A stretch of 64,000 nucleotides of DNA. Source: Ceriagrion tenellum. Taxonomy: Eukaryota; Arthropoda; Insecta; Odonata; Coenagrionidae. The DNA lies in NCBI GenBank assembly GCA_963169105.1, contig OY720636.1, positions 68,188,123-68,252,122 on the forward strand, read 5' to 3'. The stretch's first letter is position 1. Each line of letters starts with the position of its first letter. Shown here piece after piece: positions 56,915 through 64,000 of this stretch. The notes under the pieces were generated by a model. The model had not been told where the DNA came from, searched no databases, and saw only the letters and a program-made list of their open reading frames with translations. The position numbers and the translations under genes are program-made.

Positions 56915-57352
56915 ACTAAGTGTAAAAACATTTGTGTGAGGCGTGGCACTTCATGGATTGGAAGCACGGAACATTTGAAAATCAAACTAGATAATACTAG
57001 AATCCTTCGAAAACTGGTGCATAAGGAGGATGTTGGAGATAAAATGGACAGACAAAATAAGAAATTAGGAATTTTACAAGAGAGTAGACGAGAAAAGGAC
57101 CACGTGGAACTCTACTCAGAAAAGAAGAACCTGATGGATTAGACATACCCTGCTACACAATGGGTTGGTGAAGAACATAATTGAAGGAAAAACAGAGTGA
57201 AAAGTCCCCAGAGGGAGACACAAGAATAAGTGAATGGACCAACTAAAGAAGAAAGTGCATAAGAAGTAGTACCATTAAGTAAGGGACTTTGCTTTTTTTT
57301 GGTAAAGGTGGATGGTTGCAGTCAACCAATCTTAGGATCGAACGGTCAGTGA
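56915..57352 (+). mobile_element. LINE 3'-end fragment, family L, copy 9
   Basis: A plus-strand copy that starts in the RT thumb-coding region (GGCGTGGCACTTCATGGATT) and ends in GTTGCAGTCAACCAATCTTA followed by GAACGGTCAGTGATGA. It contains several stops and an inserted T run near 57292-57300. Of similar length to copy 6. Confidence 0.7.
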
Positions 57353-58185
57353 TGAGTCACAGCAACAGTCATTTCAAGAGAACACGCTCGATGCAACCGT
57401 AGAAAAATGTCGAGACAAAATTGCTCCCTTTGCGTCACTGTAAATCTCAATCGTCTCATCAACAGCTGTGATAATCTCAAGTCCAGATTTTTATGGATTG
57501 GTTCAAAGTCGAAGCGCATGAAGAAAATTACGTCGAATGTGTGGATGGAGAAATCTAAGATTTCAATTACAGTTAGAGTTTTATAATTTGTTATTTCCTA
57601 GGGTGACCAAATATTTTAAATAAAAGTAAAAGTGAAGCATTCATGTCTGTTGCTTGTGATAGTTGTCGTGCTTACCGGGTTTTCTGCAGTCCTTTGAACC
57701 TACTGACTGATTCCTACATGGTGCCACACCTCAAGGATTGAAGCAACCCCCTGGGATTTATGGAATTTTCTCCTGGCAAACCGCTGGCCAGGCTTCCTGG
57801 CCGACGTGGATTTTTGCACTCAATGTATTTATCAATAGCATTTGAAATAGTAGGTTGAATTTAAAAAATGATGAATATATTTTTTTATTCATAAATAAAT
57901 ACACTTCCAGTCCAAGGTAGGGCGATGAAAAATTTTAATAATTTGGGTTCTGTCGATTGCTTGTTGAAAATCTGTTTGAACGCTAATTATAAATTAGTTG
58001 GTATGATTGAGACAGTATTTGGAACATTTTCATGCTACGAATAAATGATAAAATAAACTTATCAATATCAACCATTATTTTTACCGGATTACCATTCTAT
58101 TTAATGAAAAATAAACCATGGTCATTGCCTTGTGCGTATAGGAACATGTTTCAAGTTGCATGGTTATTAATAGACATGCTAAGGG
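57353..58185. other. AT-rich DNA without recognised features
   Basis: A short inverted CTGGCCAGG/CCTGGCC hairpin at 57787-57803 is the only local structure noticed before the LINE begins. Confidence 0.35.
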
Positions 58186-58204
58186 AACTTCATCATCCAC
58201 AGCT

Positions 58205-58393
58205 CTACAGCCCGGCGTGGGCCTTGGCTTCCTCTACAATGTGTCTACATTCATTTCTTCTTTTTGCTTTCTCCCTCCATCTCGTGACTCCCATTGCCTT
58301 CAAGTCTTCTTCTGCATCCTGTAGCCATCTCTTCCGTGGTCTACCTCTCTTCCTGACCCCTTCCATCTCGCTATTTAGAATTAATTTTGGCAT
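58205..58393 (-). pseudogene. LINE C-terminal tail with RKRGRPRKRW motif
   Basis: The last coding piece of the LINE. It holds the basic RKRGRPRKRWLQDAEEDLK motif seen near the C-terminus of many insect RTE-like RT proteins, and ends at a TAG at 58205. The linking segment between 58393 and 58580 reads as the same tail but with two TGG codons changed to stops, in the GERWRIR-like and LVWFGHVERI-like segments. The GAT-rich 3' end of the element follows immediately. Confidence 0.8.
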
Positions 58394-58579
58394 TCTTTTG
58401 ATTCCTATTCTTTCTACATGACCAAACTATACCAGCCGTAATGCCTTGGAGAATCTATGTCTTTTTCTTCTAGAATGTCATTTATCTCCATATTCATTCT
58501 AATCCTTCATCTCTCTCCTTCCTTAATTGGGCCATAGATCCTCCTCATTATCTTTCTTTCAAATTCCCTAAGAATTTCT

Positions 58580-58912
58580 TCATGTGTTTTTTGATAGAGT
58601 CCGCATCTCAGCCCCATAGGTCATTACTGGTCTTATCAGGGTTTTATCAATCTTCAGTTTTGCGTTCCTAGACAGCAAAGTTGATTTGAGGAGAGGTACA
58701 TTCCCAAAATAGGCTTTGTTGCCTTCCATCACTCTGTGGTTGGTTTCACCAGACACTTTATTTTCATTATTTAATATGACTCCCAGGTAAGTAAATACCT
58801 TAACCCCCATAAACTCATAACTTCCAATTCTTATGTTTTGCAGGTCTCGGGTGACCTGTGAAGATGACATTTTCATATATTTGGTCTTCTCTTCATTGAT
58901 TCTGAGTCCCAT
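58580..58912 (-). pseudogene. LINE RT thumb-region fragment
   Basis: This 110-codon piece continues the same element. It begins GLRINEEKTKYM and includes FTYLGVILN and LIRPVMTYGAE, sequences typical of the RT region downstream of the active site in RTE- and CR1-like LINEs. It ends at a frameshift near 58580, where the code for a segment resembling EEILREFERKIMRRIYG resumes in another frame. Confidence 0.82.
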
Positions 58913-59121
58913 TCTTTTCCCAGTGTCTTATAAGTACTAAACATTTCCTCAAGATCAGTCAGATTACGTGTTATCAGTGCTATATCGTCTGCATATTCAA
59001 ATTCTTGTTTGGATTTATGCACAATAGTTCCTCTTAATTTCAATTCTTTCATAGATTTATGTAAAGCTAAGTTGAGTAAGACAGCTGAGAGTGCATCCCC
59101 TTGTCTCACACCTGAGGCCAT
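58873..59121 (-). pseudogene. LINE RT palm fragment with YADD box
   Basis: This is the direct continuation of the LINE reverse transcriptase after a stop codon and a one-base loss near 59146. It contains GVRQGDALS (RT motif B region) and EYADDIAL (motif C, the catalytic aspartate pair). The frame then slips: the next motif, GLRINEEKTKYM, is read in another frame from 58912. The fragment would not be translated as part of an intact polymerase. It is useful mainly for placing the copy in a phylogeny. Confidence 0.85.
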
Positions 59122-59168
59122 CTTTAATGCTCTACTTACTCTACCCCAATATGAGCTTTACATTGTGA

Positions 59169-61268
59169 TTATTTGAATGTCAATGAAACTAATCTGATCA
59201 ATTTCTCTAGGATACCATAACCCCTCATAGTATTTAGCACTTCTATCCTATTCACACTGTCAAAAGCTTGTTGAAAGTCAATGAATAGAATATGTAGATC
59301 GACATTGTATTCATAGCACTTCTCCATTGTTTGCCTTACTGTGAATATCTGGTCAATGGTACTTCTCCCCGACCTAAAACCACACTGATATTCTTCCAGA
59401 ATATTTTCGGCATAGGTGCTCATTCGTTTTAGGAGAATACTAGTGAAAATTTTACATACTACATTCAACAACGTGATGCCTCTGTAGTTTTTACAATCAT
59501 ATTTGTCACCTTTTTTCAATATTGGGCAAATCAAACCTGCCTTCCAATCTTCTGGTGATTCTTCCGACTTCCATATGGTACAAACTAGCTGATGTAATGC
59601 TCCAATTAAATCCCGACCTCCAAATTTCATCAACTCTGCTGTCACTCCATCTTCCACTGGTCCTCTGCCATTCCTTTGTTTTCCAACACTTTCATATACC
59701 TCTTCTTCAGTTGGAACGGGCACTTCCTCGTCTATTCTGCGAGTTTGTATTTGCTTTTCTATTCCTGACGTTGCTTCCTTGTTGTACAATTCATCAAAGT
59801 ATTCAGCCCATCTTTTCAATATCTCAATCTCCTCTCCAATGACTTGGCCATTTTTATTACAAAAGGAGTACAATTTAGGTTTATACCCTTGATTCATACA
59901 TTTTACTGCTTGGTAGAACTTTTTGCTTTCACTTGCATCATTGAGTTCCTCTGTATGTTCTATCTGTGCTTTTAAATATTCCTTTTTCTTTTTCCTTAGT
60001 ATTTTATCTGATTTTTTCCTACTCTGTCTATACCTCTCTCTATTTAATCTGATATCCCTTTGCAACATATTACATCTATTCCTATTATTTTCCTCTATTG
60101 CATTTTTACAATCGTCATCAAACCACTCTGCATTTATTTTTACTTTAGTTTTAAGCATTATGTCCTTTGCAGTCAATAAAATGGATTGTTTAATTCTTAT
60201 CCATTGCTTTCCCACAGAATTATCCTTTGTCTGTTCTTCAGTATTCTCTCTCAACTTCCTATTTATTTCATCTTTGTACCTAGTAGCTTGCACAGGGTTT
60301 ATTAAAATTTCACTATTCCATTTACACCATCTTGACTTATTGGTTTTTTCCAAGAGGGTTAGTCGTTCTCTAAAATTTACTTTCACTAAGTAGTGATCTG
60401 AGTCGCAATTTGGCCCTCGTGCATCTCTTACATCTAATACAGAAGACGAGTGTCTCTTAGATACCAGCACAAGATCTATTTGATTCACCATTCCTGTTCT
60501 TGGATTTTTCCATGTACCTTTATGTATGTTTTTGTGTTCAAAACAAGTGCTTTCAATTATCATGTTGAATGACAGGGCAAACTGGCAGAGTAGCTTTCCA
60601 TTTTCACCCGTCGCATCATGTAGGGAGTATCTTCCAGCCACAGAATGCAGGAAGTCTTCCTTGCCAATTTTTGTATTAAAGTCTCCAAGAACCACAAGTG
60701 TATGATATTTTGCAGTTTTTTGGCATTCTCTTTCCAATTTATCATAAAATATTTGCTTTTCATCTTCTGGACTGTCCTCAATCGGGACAAGGGCTGATAT
60801 AATGTCAGCATTACAGAATTTTCCTTTTATCGTCATTTTACTCAGTCTGTCTCCTAATGTGTCAAACTTTATCAGACTCTTCCTCGCCGTTGCATTAATC
60901 ATGAAGCCAGTACCATACAATCCGGTTCTATGACTGAGGCCACTATATAACATGGTACAATCCTTTTTATCAATTCTCCCATTTCCTTCCCATCTCACTT
61001 CCGGAAGGGCTATAACATCCAATTTATACTTAGACATTTCATCTGCTATTTCCATCATTTTCCCAGGTTTCAACATTGTTCTGACATTCCATGTAGCTAA
61101 TTTCCATATATTTGCAGTCCTTGTCTGTTTGCCAGGTTGATATCTTTTAGATCCATCCTTATCCATCCGAGGCACATTTGAAGGTTTTGTAGCGAGATAA
61201 TTTTTACAGTGTAGGATGGCTAGTCCCACGCCTAACCCCCAACCTGGAGGACCAGGATTTGTACTCAA
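59169..61268 (-). CDS. LINE ORF: AP-type endonuclease plus N-terminal half of reverse transcriptase (699 codons)
   Basis: The frame encodes the nicking endonuclease and the start of the RT used in target-primed reverse transcription. The exonuclease-endonuclease-phosphatase fold covers residues 55-300 and keeps its signature residues: TWN (59-61), catalytic E90 in PEVRW, GDFN (195-198), QID (263-265) and SDH (290-292). A basic linker with a KKKK run (427-430) follows. The RT begins near residue 530 with NGRGPVEDGVTAELMK, DWKAGLICPILKKGD and QCGFRSGRSTIDQ, then motif A LFIDFQQAFD with D664. The frame stops at residue 699, before the YADD box, which lies in the next fragment. Host genome pipelines often label such frames 'craniofacial development protein 2-like'. 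They are transposon proteins. The methionine start is the first available one and was not tested. Confidence 0.88.
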   Translation of the reverse strand: MSTNPGPPGWGLGVGLAILHCKNYLATKPSNVPRMDKDGSKRYQPGKQTRTANIWKLATWNVRTMLKPGKMMEIADEMSKYKLDVIALPEVRWEGNGRIDKKDCTMLYSGLSHRTGLYGTGFMINATARKSLIKFDTLGDRLSKMTIKGKFCNADIISALVPIEDSPEDEKQIFYDKLERECQKTAKYHTLVVLGDFNTKIGKEDFLHSVAGRYSLHDATGENGKLLCQFALSFNMIIESTCFEHKNIHKGTWKNPRTGMVNQIDLVLVSKRHSSSVLDVRDARGPNCDSDHYLVKVNFRERLTLLEKTNKSRWCKWNSEILINPVQATRYKDEINRKLRENTEEQTKDNSVGKQWIRIKQSILLTAKDIMLKTKVKINAEWFDDDCKNAIEENNRNRCNMLQRDIRLNRERYRQSRKKSDKILRKKKKEYLKAQIEHTEELNDASESKKFYQAVKCMNQGYKPKLYSFCNKNGQVIGEEIEILKRWAEYFDELYNKEATSGIEKQIQTRRIDEEVPVPTEEEVYESVGKQRNGRGPVEDGVTAELMKFGGRDLIGALHQLVCTIWKSEESPEDWKAGLICPILKKGDKYDCKNYRGITLLNVVCKIFTSILLKRMSTYAENILEEYQCGFRSGRSTIDQIFTVRQTMEKCYEYNVDLHILFIDFQQAFDSVNRIEVLNTMRGYGILEKLIRLVSLTFK

Positions 61269-61355
61269 GGTTTACTCCCCTAGAGAGGTTTGCTTCCCTT
61301 CACATAAGAGCCCCTTCTGCCCTGTGTTTTGGGGCACACTTAGTCTGGCAGTTCA

Positions 61356-62807
61356 TTCAGCTAAGAGAACTTACTGATACTTATTTCCTCATAATTTCAA
61401 ATTTATGCAAGGAGGGTATATGATATGCCAATACTGTTGAATTATTATCCAATGTACGATACGTGATTAAGCGGTATTATTTTAAATTATTTGCGATTTA
61501 ACAGAGGTCTAGAGAGAGGAAGATAAGGGTGAACGTGGTTATAGTGACTCTCGAAAAGAGGACTATTTATAGGCTTAATATCGACAGCACGTATATCAAG
61601 AAGTGCCTGAATGTGACATAGGCGATATAAGTACACAAAGTACTGTAGACTTGAGGACATAATTGAGACGGATCCAGTTTGTCCTATTAATATTGATTGC
61701 GCTTTTCTTCTGACCATCGCAAGAGAGAGCAGCTTAATAAGCGTTTATAGAATGTATTTATATAATTTTAATGCCACCAATAACCACAGAAGCTTAATCA
61801 ACGCTAAAACTGGATGGTCAACTGTGTTCTGAAGGAAGGTTCTACTTGTTGCATGGTAGAGAGAGGTACTCTACATAAGTGTTCACCCTTAATGTTGATG
61901 AAGGATATTATTTAACGAAGTGTGCTTTCGTTTTTACGCCATCTTTCAGCACTGTTTGCGATAAGATTAAATTTTTTACCAGCTGATTGGTAGGTTTTGG
62001 GACATAATTTCTCCCGAGGTCCTAATTTCTGGTATATCTCCCCGTATTCATTCCCAAAGTTGACCCGCAATTAGATCTCTATCGAATTCCTCATATCTTT
62101 TTCCATATTTCGTCCACAATTTCTATCCTCTTCATTATTCCTCTTCCTCTCCTTTCCATAGTTCTCTCTTTTCTCACTCTTTGCAGTATTCCCACTCCTT
62201 TGAAAACATCCTCCATCCATCTCTTCTGTCTTCTACGTACCACATGTACTACAAAAGTGAAGAATTATTTATAAATTAATAGCGTCATGAAAATAATTAT
62301 AAGTCCTTCTTTCTGACTCAATTCTGTTTATCACGTCGGCTTATTGCTTTTGCTATTATTGTTTTGTATTTTACATTTCCCGCATCTTTGACATTTCTCA
62401 TGTAATACAGCTACTGATCCTGCAATCTTAAAGGTTTACATGCATTACTCACGTTTACGACCACTCCATAATTTATAAATGAAACCACCTAATGTATGGT
62501 TGAACAGAAGATTATCTCTGGCAATCTGGTCATGTTTCATCCTTTACTATACTGCAAGCAGTGATTGTTCATATATATGCGCTTTGCAATAGTTTTATCA
62601 AAAAATGGATATCCGATCTAACCAATTGTTGGTACCAAAGGATTTTGCGAAAGAAATTGATTGGTTTAGATCCCAAATGCGTGAAATATGTTTTATGCAG
62701 AAATAGAATAAGAAATGTATACACAACTATTTTGGTCATTTTTGTTTGGCTCTGCAACTACGCTCTAGTTATTTATAAATTTTACAAGTTCCTTGGTAAA
62801 TTTGGTA
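61356..62807. other. AT-rich DNA; possible LINE scrap
   Basis: The pyrimidine-rich part at 62080-62240 read on the minus strand gives RRQKRWMEDVFKGVGI, reminiscent of a LINE C-terminal tail but too short to assign. Otherwise nothing is seen. Confidence 0.3.
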
Positions 62808-62859
62808 TTCCATTTTTTTCAGAGGATTTATTGGTAACATATACAAAACCACATACTTA

Positions 62860-62916
62860 AAAACACACACGACCCGGGTTTAAACGCTTAAGCGTCATCT
62901 TCAGGTGCTTTTTCCG
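62860..62916 (-). ncRNA. Hammerhead ribozyme-like fold at the 3' end of the Penelope-like element (probably inactive)
   Basis: Read on the minus strand, the order is AAAAAGCAC, CTGAAGA (62898-62904), a hairpin ACGC-TTAA-GCGT (62884-62895), AAAC, a palindromic CCCGGG and then GTC (62871-62873), followed by GTG and a T-rich run. This matches the hammerhead order: helix I, CUGANGA, helix II, GAAAC, minimal helix III, GUC. CAC and GTG beside the core can pair, and AAAAA can pair with TTTTT. The core deviates at one key base: the G of GAAAC, which acts as general base, is T at 62882. The architecture is seen directly. Ribozyme identity is inferred, and loss of cleavage is expected from that change. 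Confidence 0.5.
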
Positions 62917-63165
62917 GGTTTACAAAGTCTTATATATATGCTTGGTAGGAGGGGGGTAAAGGTGAGTGATTAGGGTGGTGTGGATGCGGGTTGGTCAGGA
63001 GCAGTGATTGGCGGGGAGTTTAATGGGGGAGGGGGGAGGACAATTCGGGAGGCGGTTGTGAGGATGGGAGATGAGGACGGGTACAAATACTCGTTCCAAA
63101 TCTTCGAGTCAGGGTCATGTAATGCCTTTAAAATTTCCAGCTGCTCAAGTGAGTCAAGCATACGT

Positions 63166-64000
63166 CTATGGGTTGCAAAACAAAATATCAAGATTAAAAT
63201 CACTGTGGTGGTCATGGTTTAAAAGGTGTTTTGCAAAACTGCTCTTAAGTTCACAATTATTAAAATAGGCGAGCTGGTGTTCTTTGACTCTAACATTAAA
63301 GTTACGGGCAGTTTGACCCACATATACACCTTGGCAGTCACCACACTTTAATGCATTTATGCCTCTTCTCTTCTTAGGATTCAACGGGTCTTTGCTCTTG
63401 TCGAGTACAGTTTTTAAGTTTCTTGGGGGTCTAAATGACACACGATATTTTTCTCGTGGGAAAACTTTGGCGATCTTTTCACTGATCGGGCCTAAGTATC
63501 TAAGAGAACTCCATTTTTTAACTGTTTTGGAGGAAAGATCACCGGAGAATATTAGATTTATGGCCGCTTTTTTGGACTTTTTAATAACTAGTTTATCTAT
63601 AAGGTGAGATGGGTATCCATTGCTTTGCGCTATTTGTTTAATAATTCGGACTTCTTCGTTGAACTCGAGGTGACTGAGAGGAAAATTGAATAGGCGATGA
63701 ATAAGGGAGTGGAAGGCCATCAGCTTTTGGGCGTGAAAATGCCTGGAATCTGCCGGAATGATATGATCAGTGTAGGTCGGTTTTCTGTAGATGGAAAAAT
63801 GGTGCTGGTCATCGGTGATGGAAATACGGAGGTCAAGAAAGTTAATGGTCCGTTTGGAGTCCTTTTCGCATGAGAACAAAATTTTTTGGGTAGAGGCTAT
63901 TTAAAAAATTGGTGAAATTATCTAGTTGCCTGTCAGTGCCTTTCCAAGGAACTATGATGTCATCTACGTATCGGTACCAGTAGACAATTGAGTTTAAATA
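63166..64000 (-). pseudogene. Penelope-like RT / GIY-YIG endonuclease (partial, frameshifted)
   Basis: The first 37 or so codons from the window edge hold RYVDDIIVPW, with the YVDD catalytic pair at 63959-63970. A one-base gain in the T run at 63882-63887 shifts the frame. The remaining 237 codons continue through FLDLRI, SIYRKPTYTD and the linker LGPISEKIAKVF to a GIY-YIG domain at residues 173-205 of the downstream frame. There GIN replaces the usual GIY (173-175) and YVG follows at 186-188, with R192 and E200 in the expected helix. CxxC (179, 182) lies between them. The frame stops at 63166 after ILFCNP. The TTG at 63879 is only the edge of the open frame and not a real start. The family call is strong. 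Activity of this copy is unlikely. Confidence 0.85.

Larger units (their letters stand above)
58186..61355 (-). mobile_element. RTE-type non-LTR retrotransposon (LINE), nearly full length, broken
   Basis: A LINE lies on the minus strand. Its 5' leader (about 61270-61355) precedes one long frame for an AP-like endonuclease and the first half of a reverse transcriptase. The rest of the RT and the C-terminal tail continue in three further short frames down to a stop at 58205. Just past that stop the minus strand reads GTGGATGATGA, the short GAT-type tail seen in RTE elements instead of poly(A). The length of about 3.2 kb fits RTE. Lesions are an in-frame stop near 59169, frameshifts near 59146, 58915 and 58580, and two TGG-to-stop changes in the tail, so this copy cannot move by itself. 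The clade is inferred from protein layout and tail. No target-site duplication was identified. Confidence 0.85.
62808..64000 (-). mobile_element. Penelope-like element, 3' part, truncated by the window edge
   Basis: The minus strand carries the RT active-site box and C-terminal endonuclease of a Penelope-like retroelement, then a 3' untranslated stretch of about 350 bases. That stretch contains a hammerhead-like fold at 62860-62915 and ends in an A-rich run near 62808. The element enters from beyond base 64000, so its 5' part is not visible. Penelope-like elements are known for a GIY-YIG endonuclease fused to a telomerase-like RT and for hammerhead motifs near their ends. Both hallmarks are visible here. 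The 3' boundary is placed at the A-rich run and is approximate. Confidence 0.8.

Noticed and set aside
59522..60393. Plus-strand frames of 106 and 156 codons
   Set aside because: They lie opposite the LINE endonuclease/RT coding sequence. They are antisense shadows rich in S, F and L without any domain.
1..64000. Ribosomal RNA genes, CRISPR arrays or bacterial operons
   Set aside because: None of the conserved rRNA segments, repeat-spacer patterns or tightly packed co-directional genes is present.

Overview
The window looks like non-coding, repeat-dense nuclear DNA from an arthropod, most likely an insect with a large genome. It is AT-rich, has no operon-like layout, and carries no host protein-coding exon that I can recognise. 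Every open frame with a recognisable domain belongs to a transposable element. The mix (RTE-type LINE, Penelope-like element with a GIY-YIG domain, piggyBac and mariner-like remnants, short TIR elements, hammerhead-like motifs) is typical of insect intergenic or intronic sequence. Species cannot be named from this sequence.

The layout is as follows. At 1-12.8 kb there is mostly unique DNA with a few higher-GC blocks. It also holds a 512-bp CACTAC-ended TIR element with a downstream tandem amplification (3.16-4.11 kb), a palindromic foldback (4.98-5.15 kb), and a second TIR copy split by a LINE fragment with a 12-bp target-site duplication (9.49-10.12 kb). At 12.8-16.8 kb a scrambled block combines direct and inverted duplications with four LINE 3' ends. 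At 20.0-20.5 kb lies a complete second copy of the CACTAC element. At 22-34 kb there are more LINE 3' ends, several hairpins and old dispersed repeats. At 34.01-35.53 kb lies a 1.5-kb TIR element whose two ends carry inverted arrays of a GTATT motif. At 39 kb are microsatellites and a second foldback. At 40.9-41.7 kb is a CpG-rich block. At 42-45 kb are a small MITE, a retroposon-like tail and a piggyBac remnant. At 46.1-46.9 kb a 290-bp unit is repeated three times. At 50-57 kb are further dispersed repeats, a TIR element and LINE remnants. At 58.19-61.36 kb is a nearly full-length but broken RTE-type LINE on the minus strand. At 62.8-64.0 kb is the 3' part of a Penelope-like element on the minus strand, running off the window.

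The parts do not form a pathway. They record successive insertions, truncations and local rearrangements. The observations most worth following are the iterated-motif TIR element at 34.0-35.5 kb, a hammerhead ribozyme-like fold at the end of the Penelope-like element together with similar motifs elsewhere in the window, and the junction-spanning duplications at 3.6-4.1 kb and 13.2-14.0 kb.
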